Of a DNA stretch of 64,000 nt, positions 27,072 to 35,246 are shown piece after piece (the first letter of the stretch is position 1; each line of letters opens with the position of its first letter). This DNA is from Christiangramia sp. OXR-203 (GTDB taxonomy: Bacteria > Bacteroidota > Bacteroidia > Flavobacteriales > Flavobacteriaceae), in contig NZ_CP139698.1 of assembly GCF_034372165.1 (NCBI RefSeq), forward strand, positions 1-64,000, read 5' to 3'. The position numbers and the translations under genes are program-made. The notes under the pieces were generated by a model. That model was not told the DNA's origin, searched no databases, and saw only the letters and a program-made list of their open reading frames with translations.

Positions 27072-28412
27072 ATGGCCTCAAAACCGGGAAATTCTGTAAG
27101 TTTTGGTAATATTAATAAGATCGCGATCCCGGCGATCATAGCAGGTATCGCAGAACCTTTAATATCACTAACCGATATTGCAGTTATTGGAAATGTAGAA
27201 GAAAATTCCATAGAAGCCCTGGCCGCTGCAGGAATCGTAGGTTCTTTTCTTTCTGCCATCATCTGGATTGTAGCGCAAACCAAAACTGCGATCTCAGCAA
27301 CCGTATCTCAGCATCTGGGAGCAAATCGCTTACATGCTGTCAAGACCCTTATTCCTCAAACTATCCTTTTTAATTTTCTGTTCAGCCTGGTGATTTATGC
27401 TACTACAGCGATCTTTGCTGAAGCGATCTTCAGCGCGTATAATGCTGATGGTCTAATTCTGCAGTATTCTGAAAGCTATTATAAGATCAGGGCACTGGGA
27501 TATCCCCTAACACTGGTAACCTTCGCGATCTTCGGCGTTTTTAGAGGTTTACAGAACACCCTTTGGGCAATGAAATGCAGTCTAACCGGAGCAGCGGTGA
27601 ATATAGTTCTGGACTATATTCTGGTTTATGGAATAAACGGGCTTGTACCGGCAATGCATCTTGAAGGTGCAGCGTATGCCAGTCTTGCTGCGCAGGCGAC
27701 TATGCTTATCATGGCACTCTGGTTCTACTTCAGGAAAACCCCATTTCATTTGAAGTTAAGTCTAAAGATCAATCCGCAGATGAAACCCTTATTGCTTATG
27801 GCAGCAAACCTGTTCATAAGAACTGCTGCTCTTAATTTTGCCATCTATCTGGCAAACGCTTACGCGACAGATTATGGTAAGAACTATATAGCGGCGCAGA
27901 GCATTCTTATGAACATCTGGCTGTTCTTCAGCTTTTTTATAGATGGATATGCCAATGCTGGAAACGCGATCGGAGGAAAATTACTGGGCGCCAGAGATTA
28001 TAAGAATTTATGGGAACTGAGTAAAAAAATAAGTAAGTATGCCGTACTTATAGCGCTCATTCTAATGGGAATTTGCTTTGCATTATATGATCAAATTGGC
28101 TTTTTATTCAATAAAGAAGCACCTGTACTCGCATTATTCTCTTCAGTTTTCTGGATAGTTTTGATCATGCAGCCCGTAAATGCAATTGCTTTTATGTTCG
28201 ACGGAATCTTTAAAGGACTGGGAGAAGCAAAATATTTGCGAAATGTCTTACTGGTTGCAACTTTCCTTGGCTTCACTCCTGCACTTCTGCTCGCAGATCA
28301 TTTTGGACTGAAACTCTATGCGATCTGGATCGCGTTCTTTGTATGGATGCTCATTCGAAGCAGTACTTTAGTTATATATTTCCGAAGAAAATATCTTCAC
28401 AAAGAAGTCTAA
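27072..28412 (+). CDS. MATE-family efflux transporter
   Basis: A 446-residue inner-membrane protein with about 12 hydrophobic segments and the usual MATE start INKIAIPAIIAGIAEPL-TDIAVIGN. It exports organic cations with Na+ or H+; the substrate here is unknown. The frame is open from 27063 (TTG), but ATG 27072 is the only Met before the conserved first helix. DinF/NorM-like; no regulator nearby. Confidence 0.9.
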   Translation: MASKPGNSVSFGNINKIAIPAIIAGIAEPLISLTDIAVIGNVEENSIEALAAAGIVGSFLSAIIWIVAQTKTAISATVSQHLGANRLHAVKTLIPQTILFNFLFSLVIYATTAIFAEAIFSAYNADGLILQYSESYYKIRALGYPLTLVTFAIFGVFRGLQNTLWAMKCSLTGAAVNIVLDYILVYGINGLVPAMHLEGAAYASLAAQATMLIMALWFYFRKTPFHLKLSLKINPQMKPLLLMAANLFIRTAALNFAIYLANAYATDYGKNYIAAQSILMNIWLFFSFFIDGYANAGNAIGGKLLGARDYKNLWELSKKISKYAVLIALILMGICFALYDQIGFLFNKEAPVLALFSSVFWIVLIMQPVNAIAFMFDGIFKGLGEAKYLRNVLLVATFLGFTPALLLADHFGLKLYAIWIAFFVWMLIRSSTLVIYFRRKYLHKEV

Positions 28413-28468
28413 AGACGATCAAGAGATATACTTAGAAATCTTATTTTTGAGTAAAATCGTTTTACATT

Positions 28469-29236
28469 ATGAGTACCAACCGCGAGAACGGAAGTTTAAT
28501 TACCAATATAGACCAGAAGATAGCAACACTGGAATTTGGCCACCCGGCCAGTAATTCTTTTCCGTCGGTTCTTCTGAAAAGACTGGAAGATGAGATTCAC
28601 AGCCTTTCCGAAAATAAGGATGTAGCCGTGATCATTCTAAAATCTGAAGGTGAAAAAGCTTTTTGTGCCGGTGCATCTTTTGATGAACTTATCAATATCG
28701 ATAATCTTGAAGATGGCAAGAAATTCTTTTCAGGTTTTGCAGGAGTAATTAATGCTATGAGAGTATGTAAAAAACTAATTGTAGGAAGAATTCATGGTAA
28801 AACAGTTGGTGGTGGTGTTGGACTTGCCGCTGCCTGTGATTATGCATTCGCTACGGAAGCTGCTTCGATTAAACTTTCAGAATTGAGTATTGGAATTGGT
28901 CCTTTTGTGATCGCTCCGGCAGTAGAAAGAAAAATGGGTACCGCTGCTTTGGCAGAACTCACTCTGGCTGCTCATGAATGGAAGAATGCATATTGGGCTA
29001 AAGAAAAAGGTTTATTCGCCCGTGTTTTTGAATCTACTAAAGACATGGATAAGGAAATATCACTATTTACTGAAAAGCTTGCTTCTTATAATCCTCAGGC
29101 ACTTACTGAAATGAAACAGATCCTCTGGAAAGATACCGACCACTGGCCGCAACTTCTGGAAGAAAGAGCGGCTGTTTCTGGAGAACTGGTGCTTTCAGAT
29201 TTTACAAAAAATGCGCTTTCAAAATTTAGAAAATAG
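28469..29236 (+). CDS. Enoyl-CoA hydratase/isomerase family protein (crotonase)
   Basis: A 255-residue crotonase-fold enzyme. The oxyanion-hole loops are visible as CAGASFDEL and GRIHGKTVGGGVGLAAACD, with the FAxxxA segment later. Acid/base residue ELSIGIGPF is a Glu/Asp-type site. Related to methylglutaconyl-CoA hydratase and other 3-hydroxyacyl-CoA dehydratases; the reaction is not settled. The next micro-gene starts right after its stop. Confidence 0.9.
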   Translation: MSTNRENGSLITNIDQKIATLEFGHPASNSFPSVLLKRLEDEIHSLSENKDVAVIILKSEGEKAFCAGASFDELINIDNLEDGKKFFSGFAGVINAMRVCKKLIVGRIHGKTVGGGVGLAAACDYAFATEAASIKLSELSIGIGPFVIAPAVERKMGTAALAELTLAAHEWKNAYWAKEKGLFARVFESTKDMDKEISLFTEKLASYNPQALTEMKQILWKDTDHWPQLLEERAAVSGELVLSDFTKNALSKFRK

Positions 29237-29422
29237 ATGAGTTCGATACAATCTATCAAGCCGGAAAAAGATGAAGCTTACGAGATGGGTTACACGATAG
29301 GAACTTTTCTTGGTGAGAATATCTATCTTTTAATTGCCCTGGTTATTGGATTGATCGCTGGAATATTCATGTGGAAATACGTTAAAAATACACCCGATGC
29401 AGGAACACCTCCCGAAAGATAA
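29237..29422 (+). CDS. Small single-pass membrane protein, trio gene 1
   Basis: A 61-residue protein with one transmembrane segment (about residues 29-47, IYLLIALVIGLIAG...), an acidic-polar N-terminus and a short C-terminal tail (KYVKNTPDAGTPPER). It starts 1 nt after the crotonase stop. The positive-inside rule gives N-out, C-in, tentatively. I recognise no family. Next gene overlaps by 26 nt. Confidence 0.7.
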   Translation: MSSIQSIKPEKDEAYEMGYTIGTFLGENIYLLIALVIGLIAGIFMWKYVKNTPDAGTPPER

Positions 29423-29576
29423 GGATCCAAATGAGTCCCAGGAATGGGGATGGACATTTCAGGAATTTATCACAGAAAACCTGTGGTATCTACTGGCAAT
29501 ACTATTTTTAATAGTCATATTCGTTTACGCACGTTACCGCTGGAGAGTTCGTAACAACCGAAAATACAAGAACTAA
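29397..29576 (+). CDS. Small single-pass membrane protein, trio gene 2
   Basis: A 59-residue protein encoded in another frame inside the end of gene 1 (26-nt overlap). It begins MQEHLPKDKD, is acidic and Trp-rich before the membrane helix (NLWYLLAILFLIVIFVY, about 28-44), then a very basic tail RYRWRVRNNRKYKN. Its stop overlaps the ATG of gene 3 (TAATG). No family recognised. It is too short for usual ORF cut-offs. Confidence 0.65.
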   Translation: MQEHLPKDKDPNESQEWGWTFQEFITENLWYLLAILFLIVIFVYARYRWRVRNNRKYKN

Positions 29577-29686
29577 TGGAACAGGATACCTGGGAATTTC
29601 TAAGCTTTTTAAGCGGAATGGGTTTTTGGATCCTTCTCGCCATTATTCTTATTGTGGTCGTGCTTTATAAGAAGTTTAGAAAGTAA
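29576..29686 (+). CDS. Small single-pass membrane protein, trio gene 3
   Basis: A 36-residue peptide: MEQDTWEFLSFLSG, helix GFWILLAIILIVVVL (about 16-30), basic end YKKFRK. ATG overlaps the previous stop. Its stop is immediately followed by the stop of the convergent 2OG oxygenase gene, with no spacer. No family recognised. Confidence 0.6.
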   Translation: MEQDTWEFLSFLSGMGFWILLAIILIVVVLYKKFRK

Positions 29687-30340
29687 CTACCTCGTTTTTA
29701 ACCAGCCCGTAATGCTCAGCCTTGGAACTTTGACAGTTTTCACTTCATGTTCCAGCTCCTGACTTTCAAAAATCACCATTCTACCAGGTAAAGGATAGAT
29801 TTTTAACTCCTCTTCCTTGCCGTTGTTCGTAGTATAAATACTTAGTTCACCACCATTTTCAGGTGTCCAGTTTTCGTTATTCAGGTAACAAACCATGGAC
29901 AATTTACGTCTCCCATCATTTTGAAAAGTATCAAGATGCCGCTTGTAGAAAGTTCCTTCCGGATATAGTGCATAATGAAATTCCTTATGGAGTATTCCCA
30001 TAAAACATGTACGATTCAGGTATTGCAACAGATCATTGACCTTTTGAAAAAATATGGATTCTGCAGGTTCAGCTGTAGCTTCATTCATCCATAAAATAAA
30101 ATCTCCCCGAACAGATCTTTCAATAAGCTCATTGGTTCTATTCCCAATTGCAGCTTTCTTGAATGCATCTTCCTTATGTTTGGCTATAAGCGTAGACCTA
30201 AGCAGGTCTACCTCCGCAGGATTAAAGAAACCATCTACAATACAATATTTTTGTTCTGCTATGTCAGTAATGATGGTTTCATAAAGCTCATTTAGCTCGA
30301 AATCTACCTGTTCAAATAACTCCTTTTCTTTAAGGATCAT
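29687..30340 (-). CDS. 2-oxoglutarate/Fe(II) oxygenase (prolyl-hydroxylase-like)
   Basis: A 217-residue dioxygenase. Fe ligands appear in FYKRHLDTFQN (His-x-Asp) and ESQELEHEV (His), with the oxoglutarate-binding Arg in VPRLSITGW. These enzymes hydroxylate proteins or small molecules with oxygen, oxoglutarate and Fe(II). The frame is open from a TTG at 30358; ATG at 30340 is chosen because a dyad and a -7 box lie upstream of it. The substrate is unknown. Confidence 0.86.
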   Translation of the reverse strand: MILKEKELFEQVDFELNELYETIITDIAEQKYCIVDGFFNPAEVDLLRSTLIAKHKEDAFKKAAIGNRTNELIERSVRGDFILWMNEATAEPAESIFFQKVNDLLQYLNRTCFMGILHKEFHYALYPEGTFYKRHLDTFQNDGRRKLSMVCYLNNENWTPENGGELSIYTTNNGKEEELKIYPLPGRMVIFESQELEHEVKTVKVPRLSITGWLKTR

Positions 30341-30341
30341 G

Positions 30342-30363
30342 TGCGAAAAATTTCGCAAATGTA
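30342..30363 (-). promoter_or_regulatory. Promoter box and dyad upstream of the 2OG oxygenase
   Basis: Minus-strand TACATTTG (30356-30363) predicts a start at 30349. A perfect 7-bp dyad TGCGAAA-aa-TTTCGCA (30342-30357) covers the start and touches the -7 box, directly before the ATG. It looks like a repressor site; the protein is unknown. Confidence 0.45.
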
Positions 30364-30414
30364 AATTTTAATTCAATTCGTTGGTGTTAAAAATTTCGCC
30401 TTAAAAATTCCAAT

Positions 30415-30422
30415 TATCTTTG
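30415..30422 (+). promoter_or_regulatory. Predicted -7 promoter box of the queD-like gene
   Basis: TATCTTTG followed by CA. Predicted start 30429, 11-nt leader to the ATG. Divergent from the oxygenase promoter. Confidence 0.5.
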
Positions 30423-30439
30423 CACAAAATAACTGCATA

Positions 30440-30892
30440 ATGAGCAAGATTCGAATCACCAAACAATTTACTTTTGAAACCGGTCACGCCCTGTATGGAT
30501 ACGATGGCAAATGTCGCAACGTACATGGACATTCTTATAAACTTGGCGTCACAGTTATTGGCGAACCTATTACAGACCGAGAACATGTAAAATTGGGGAT
30601 GGTGATCGATTTTGGGGATCTAAAAAAGATAGTAAAATCTGAGATCGTAGACCAGTTTGATCATGCGACCGTATTTAATAAGAATACTCCACATTTAGAG
30701 CTGGCAAAAGAGTTGAAATCACGTGGTCATCATGTGATCCTGGTCGATTATCAGCCAACAAGTGAGAATATGGTGATCGATTTTGCAGCCAAAATTTCCA
30801 AACATTTACCTGAACATATCAAGCTTCACTCTTTGAAATTGCAGGAAACTGAAACTTCGTTTGCAGAGTGGTATGCCAGTGATAATATCTAG
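30440..30892 (+). CDS. queD: 6-carboxytetrahydropterin synthase (QueD family)
   Basis: A 150-residue enzyme of the PTPS/QueD family. Zn ligands and catalytic Cys are in FETGHALYGYDGKCRNVHGHSY; further conserved DHAT, PTSENMVIDFA and LQETETSFAEWY. It makes 6-carboxy-tetrahydropterin in queuosine synthesis. PTPS-type function cannot be fully ruled out. No other queuosine gene is near. Confidence 0.88.
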   Translation: MSKIRITKQFTFETGHALYGYDGKCRNVHGHSYKLGVTVIGEPITDREHVKLGMVIDFGDLKKIVKSEIVDQFDHATVFNKNTPHLELAKELKSRGHHVILVDYQPTSENMVIDFAAKISKHLPEHIKLHSLKLQETETSFAEWYASDNI

Positions 30893-30893
30893 G

Positions 30894-30968
30894 GCGCAAC
30901 CCCTCGGGTCGGGCTATACGCTACAAGTCCCGTGAAAAACGGGAGCTTTTCGCTGCTATCCCTTGCGC
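30894..30968. repeat. Intergenic structured repeat-like element
   Basis: About 75 nt ended by GCGCAA (30894-30899) and TTGCGC (30963-30968), inverted. Inside is a hairpin TCCCGT-GAAAA-ACGGGA with AAG/CTT extension, and GGG...CCC flanks. It is GC-rich in an AT-rich setting, between the convergent queD and the secreted-protein gene. Similar elements occur in many flavobacterial genomes as far as I recall; no search was possible. May act as a terminator or be a nomadic repeat. Confidence 0.5.
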
Positions 30969-30978
30969 AAAGCCTGAA

Positions 30979-31350
30979 TTATGCTTTTTTCAATTCTCCA
31001 AGTTGCAAAGCTTGATCGTAATTGGCACTTACAGATTTTTTTAGACCAAGGATCTTAGCGCCATCTACTCGCTGTAGTGTTACAATGTTTTCACCTTCCT
31101 TATTCTGCGAGATCTTCACTACCTCAACCAGAGTGTTTTGAACCGACTTGTAATTCGCCACTCCACCTTTCTTCACAACGAAGTTAAGCTTTGGCATATT
31201 CAAGGCTGTGTACGTGGTATTCTCTGGGGACTGGATTAGAAGACGATCACCAATTTCCGGATTATTGTCAATATTTGTGGCATTTACCTGGTAACTCATT
31301 AAACCACAAAACGTTAAAAAAGCGATAGAAAATAGTTTCGTAAATTTCAT
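30979..31350 (-). CDS. Hypothetical exported protein
   Basis: A 123-residue protein with a clear signal peptide (basic start, hydrophobic stretch, cleavage near VNA, residue 24). The rest is a Lys/Val-rich, beta-like region with NFVVKKGG and VTLQRVDGAKILGLKKS. I recognise no family. Convergent with queD across the repeat-like element. Confidence 0.65.
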   Translation of the reverse strand: MKFTKLFSIAFLTFCGLMSYQVNATNIDNNPEIGDRLLIQSPENTTYTALNMPKLNFVVKKGGVANYKSVQNTLVEVVKISQNKEGENIVTLQRVDGAKILGLKKSVSANYDQALQLGELKKA

Positions 31351-31486
31351 ATTAGCAATATTTATGGATTTAATCTCTAAATTAATAATTTCTGAGCTTC
31401 TGGCGGTGCGTTTTTAGAATGCTTTAAGTCTTCTATTAAAAAAGAAGTTTCAGTAGAATTTCTATCTTCGCCATAAGTTGTAAACC

Positions 31487-32245
31487 ATGAAAGTTTCCCC
31501 AGGAAAAAAAATATATTTCGCCAGCGATAATCATCTTGGTGCACCTACTCAGGAAGAAAGCAGGCCTCGAGAAGCCAGGTTTGTGAAATGGCTAGATGAG
31601 ATCAAAGAAGATGCAGAGGCAATTTTCCTTCTGGGAGACCTCTTTGATTTCTGGTTTGAATATAAACACGTGGTTCCAAAAGGCTTTGTTCGAACATTAG
31701 GTAAATTGGCCGAAATTAGAGATTCAGGGATTCCCATCTATTTTTTTGTAGGAAATCATGATCTATGGATGCAGGATTATTTTCAGAAGGAATTAAATAT
31801 TCCAGTCTATCATAAACCCAAGGAGTTCGAATTCTCAGGAAAGAAATTCCTCGTGGGTCATGGAGATGGATTAGGACCCGGAGATCATGGCTATAAAAAA
31901 ATGAAAAAGGTCTTTACCAATCCGCTTTCCAAATGGTTTTACCGCTGGCTACATCCTGATCTTGGGGTTCCCTTAGCTCAGTATTTTTCAGTAAAGAATA
32001 AAGCGATCTCAGGCGAAGAAGACATGAAGTTCTTAGGTGAGGAAAAAGAATGGCTTATACAATACTGCAGGCGTAAACTGGAGCAAAAAGACTATGATTA
32101 CTTTCTTTTTGGCCACAGGCATTTACCTATGAAGATCGATCTTGACGGTAAGGCTACTTATATTAATACCGGTGATTGGATTAACCATTACACATTTGCG
32201 CAGTTCGACGGAAATGATCTTAAACTGGAAAAGCTGGTTTTCTAA
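31487..32245 (+). CDS. lpxH: UDP-2,3-diacylglucosamine diphosphatase
   Basis: A 252-residue calcineurin-like phosphoesterase. Metal motifs: SDNHLGAP, LLGDLFDFWFEY, VGNHDLW, GHGDGLG-GDHGY, FGHRHLP. It cuts UDP-2,3-diacyl-GlcN to lipid X in lipid A synthesis, at the inner membrane face. Shares 4 nt with the convergent recJ stop. Other LpxH-like enzymes exist, but this motif set is the family's. Confidence 0.88.
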   Translation: MKVSPGKKIYFASDNHLGAPTQEESRPREARFVKWLDEIKEDAEAIFLLGDLFDFWFEYKHVVPKGFVRTLGKLAEIRDSGIPIYFFVGNHDLWMQDYFQKELNIPVYHKPKEFEFSGKKFLVGHGDGLGPGDHGYKKMKKVFTNPLSKWFYRWLHPDLGVPLAQYFSVKNKAISGEEDMKFLGEEKEWLIQYCRRKLEQKDYDYFLFGHRHLPMKIDLDGKATYINTGDWINHYTFAQFDGNDLKLEKLVF

Positions 32246-33942
32246 ATACTTTCTCGTATATCCTTCAGTCTAAGCTGAATCGTGGTATTACCATTCCAGG
32301 TATTTTCATCAAGACTAAAAACAGCGTCGAACTTTTTCCCCTGTTCTATCAAATTCAGTTTTTCGCCAAGGTTAAAGCCAATTACATCAAATTTTACGTT
32401 TGAGCCTTCCTGTTTTACCTGGCATTTCAGGTGAGTTTTATCTGCACCAACACATTTTCCGAAGCCAGTATCGGTTAAGTTCCGGGCAAGAAAAACAGGC
32501 GACATATTACCTGGCCCAAAAGGAGCGAATTGCTTCAGGATCCGGTAGAATTTTGGTGTAATGTCTTTCAGGTCTAATTCGGCATCTATGGCAATTTCTG
32601 GAGTAAGAAGCTGCCTGTCGATCGTTTGTGAAACTACCTCTTCAAACTTTCTTTTGAAATTATCATATTCGGCTTCCAGCAATGTCAACCCCGCTGCATA
32701 CTTATGCCCACCAAATTGTTCGATATGTTCACTACAGGCTTCCAGGGCTTCGTAGACATCAAAACCTTTTACAGATCTTGCAGACGCCGCAAGACGTTCC
32801 CCGCTCTTTGTAAAAACAAGCGTTGGGCGATACCAGGTTTCGGTTAACCTGGAAGCTACGATTCCAATCACACCCTTGTGCCATTGCTCATCATAGACTA
32901 CGGTGGTTAGTCGGTTTTCTTCCTGAAGATCCAGAATTTGCTGTTTCGCTTCTTCTGTAATACTTTTATCTGTACTTCGACGATCTGTATTATAAGTCTC
33001 TATTTCTTCAGCATAAGTTGCAGAGATAGCTTCATCTTCTTCAGTAAGCAGATTTACCGCATGCAAACCATGTTTCATTCTTCCCGCAGCATTAATCCTT
33101 GGAGCTACGATAAAAACAACATCTGTAATACTTACATTTTTACGTTCGCCAAGCAAACTCTGAATCCCTTTTCGGGGTGCAACATTGATCACATGCAAAC
33201 CATGATAAGCGAGTATCCTGTTTTCGCCAGTGATGGGGACAATATCTGCTCCAATGGCCGTAGCTACCAGATCGAGGTAAGGAAGTAATGTTTCTTCAGG
33301 TTCGTTGTTCTTAATTGTGATCGCCTGAATTAGTTTAAAACCAACACCGCAGCCACATAGTTCGTCATAAGGATAATTGCAATCGCTCCTTTTTGGGTCA
33401 AGTACCGCTACAGCTTCTGGAATTTCATTGCCTGGACGGTGATGATCACAGATCACAAAATCAATTCCTTTTTTTCTGGCATAATCCACTTTATCGATCG
33501 CTTTGATTCCACAGTCTAAGGCAATAATGAGACTCACGTCATTATCTTCAGCATAATCTATTCCCTGGTAGGATACACCATAACCTTCAGCATACCTGTC
33601 TGGAATATAAGTGGTCACATTGGGATATCTGAACTTCAAAAAAGATGACATTAGCGCTACACTGGTAGTTCCATCTACATCATAATCTCCATAGACCATA
33701 ATATTTTCTCCAGCTTCCATCGCCTGTTCTATCCTGGCTACTGCCCTGTCCATGTCCTTCATCAGGAAAGGATCGTGTAAACCATCTAACTGAGGTCTGA
33801 AAAATCTCTTTGCTTCTTCAAAGGTGGTAATTCCCCGCTGAACCAGTAATTTCGAAACTGCCAGTCCGGTTCCAAGCTTTTCGGCAAGAGCCTGTGCTGT
33901 GATAGGATCGGGTTTTGGCTTCAGGGTCCAGCGCGTCTTCAT
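32242..33942 (-). CDS. recJ: Single-stranded-DNA exonuclease
   Basis: A 566-residue 5'-3' ssDNA exonuclease. DHH motifs VYGDYDVDGTTS and VICDHHRPG, NPKRSDCNYPY, then the DHHA1 GGHKYAAG motif. It works in mismatch repair, base excision repair and RecFOR recombination. Length fits the family. Start ATG at 33942. The next gene on the same strand lies 54 nt upstream. Confidence 0.94.
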   Translation of the reverse strand: MKTRWTLKPKPDPITAQALAEKLGTGLAVSKLLVQRGITTFEEAKRFFRPQLDGLHDPFLMKDMDRAVARIEQAMEAGENIMVYGDYDVDGTTSVALMSSFLKFRYPNVTTYIPDRYAEGYGVSYQGIDYAEDNDVSLIIALDCGIKAIDKVDYARKKGIDFVICDHHRPGNEIPEAVAVLDPKRSDCNYPYDELCGCGVGFKLIQAITIKNNEPEETLLPYLDLVATAIGADIVPITGENRILAYHGLHVINVAPRKGIQSLLGERKNVSITDVVFIVAPRINAAGRMKHGLHAVNLLTEEDEAISATYAEEIETYNTDRRSTDKSITEEAKQQILDLQEENRLTTVVYDEQWHKGVIGIVASRLTETWYRPTLVFTKSGERLAASARSVKGFDVYEALEACSEHIEQFGGHKYAAGLTLLEAEYDNFKRKFEEVVSQTIDRQLLTPEIAIDAELDLKDITPKFYRILKQFAPFGPGNMSPVFLARNLTDTGFGKCVGADKTHLKCQVKQEGSNVKFDVIGFNLGEKLNLIEQGKKFDAVFSLDENTWNGNTTIQLRLKDIRESI

Positions 33943-33996
33943 AGTCGTTCAAATTTCAGCCGAAAGTAATAAAATTCTACTTCTAATCTAAGCGAC

Positions 33997-34566
33997 TTAT
34001 TCTCCTATTATCACCCTTATCTTTTGCTGAAGTGCAGGAACTATGGCCGACTCGAATTCCGGATTTTTCATTCTCCAGAATCGGTTTACCGGGGAAGGAT
34101 GCGGCAACGGCCAGTACTCTGGAAGGTATTGCTCATACTCATGAACTTTAGCCGTAAGATTATTGTTTTTTCCGAGGTAATAATTGGAAGCATAAGCACC
34201 AATAAGGATCTTCAACTTCACGTTTTTTAAATATTGAAGAACCTCCTCATGCCATAATGGAGCGCATTCTTTCCTGGGTGGCAGATCGCCGGTCTTTGCT
34301 TTCCCAGGATAGCAGAAACCCATCGGGAGGATAGCGAAATTGTCGTGATCGTAAAAAGTATTTTCATCAACTCCCAGCCATTCTCTTAGCTTTTTACCAC
34401 TTTGATCGTTCCAGGCTACACCAGATTCGTGCACCACTCTTCCCGGCGCCTGACTAATAAGAATGATTTTAGAATTTGATGTTGCTTCAATGATGGGTCT
34501 TGACCCAAGTGGCAAATGTTCCTTGCAAACCTTGCAATCTCGTATGGTTGATAATAATTCTTCCAA
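33997..34566 (-). CDS. Uracil-DNA glycosylase family protein, possible Fe-S type
   Basis: A 189-residue protein of the UDG superfamily (COG1573 type). Motif 1 SQAPGR and motif 2 HPSPVNRFW are visible. Cysteines stand as C-x2-C near the start (CKVC) and C-x15-C (CYPGKAK...KEC), the spacing of 4Fe-4S family 4/5 enzymes. Whether it removes uracil from DNA is not proven. Followed by rsmI 3 nt upstream on the strand. Confidence 0.8.
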   Translation of the reverse strand: MEELLSTIRDCKVCKEHLPLGSRPIIEATSNSKIILISQAPGRVVHESGVAWNDQSGKKLREWLGVDENTFYDHDNFAILPMGFCYPGKAKTGDLPPRKECAPLWHEEVLQYLKNVKLKILIGAYASNYYLGKNNNLTAKVHEYEQYLPEYWPLPHPSPVNRFWRMKNPEFESAIVPALQQKIRVIIGE

Positions 34567-34568
34567 GA

Positions 34569-35240
34569 TCAGCCTTTTCCTGCAACTATGACCACCAACT
34601 CTCCTTTTGGCGGATTTTCGATATAATGTTTATGAACTTCAGGAATACTACCACGAACGGTTTCTTCATGCATTTTAGTGATCTCACGGGAGACGGAAAC
34701 ACGACGATCGTCACCAAAATATTCCTGAAAGTGGCTTAATGTCTTAAGTAATTTATGTGGTGATTCGTAAAAAATCATGGTGCGGGTTTCTTCAGCCAGA
34801 ATTTTGAGTCTCGTTTGTCTACCTTTTTTCACCGGAAGAAATCCTTCAAATACAAATTTATCATTTGGAAGTCCGCTATTAACCAACGCCGGAACAAAGG
34901 CCGTAGCCCCGGGAAGGCAATCTACTTCAATACCAGCTTCTACGCAGGCCCGGGTTAATAAAAATCCAGGGTCTGAAATTGCCGGAGTTCCCGCATCACT
35001 AATAAGTGCGATAGTCTCTCCGGCTTTAATTCGTGAGACAATATGATCTACTGTCTTATGCTCATTATGCATGTGGTGACTCTGCATGGGAGTTTGAACT
35101 TCCAGGTGCTTCAGTAGTTTACCACTATTTCGGGTATCTTCAGCCAGAATAAGATCAACTTCCTTGAGAATACGGATCGCTCTCAATGTGATATCCTCGA
35201 GATTCCCAATTGGCGTGGGAACCAGGTATAATTTACCCAT
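34569..35240 (-). CDS. rsmI: 16S rRNA 2'-O-methyltransferase I
   Basis: A 223-residue tetrapyrrole-methylase-fold enzyme that methylates C1402 of 16S rRNA using SAM. Motifs: LYLVPTPIGNLEDIT, LAEDTRNSGKLLKHL, SDAGTPAISDPGF and GATAFVPALVNSGLP. Length is slightly below E. coli but typical for Bacteroidetes. Confidence 0.94.
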   Translation of the reverse strand: MGKLYLVPTPIGNLEDITLRAIRILKEVDLILAEDTRNSGKLLKHLEVQTPMQSHHMHNEHKTVDHIVSRIKAGETIALISDAGTPAISDPGFLLTRACVEAGIEVDCLPGATAFVPALVNSGLPNDKFVFEGFLPVKKGRQTRLKILAEETRTMIFYESPHKLLKTLSHFQEYFGDDRRVSVSREITKMHEETVRGSIPEVHKHYIENPPKGELVVIVAGKG

Positions 35241-35246
35241 AATCGT

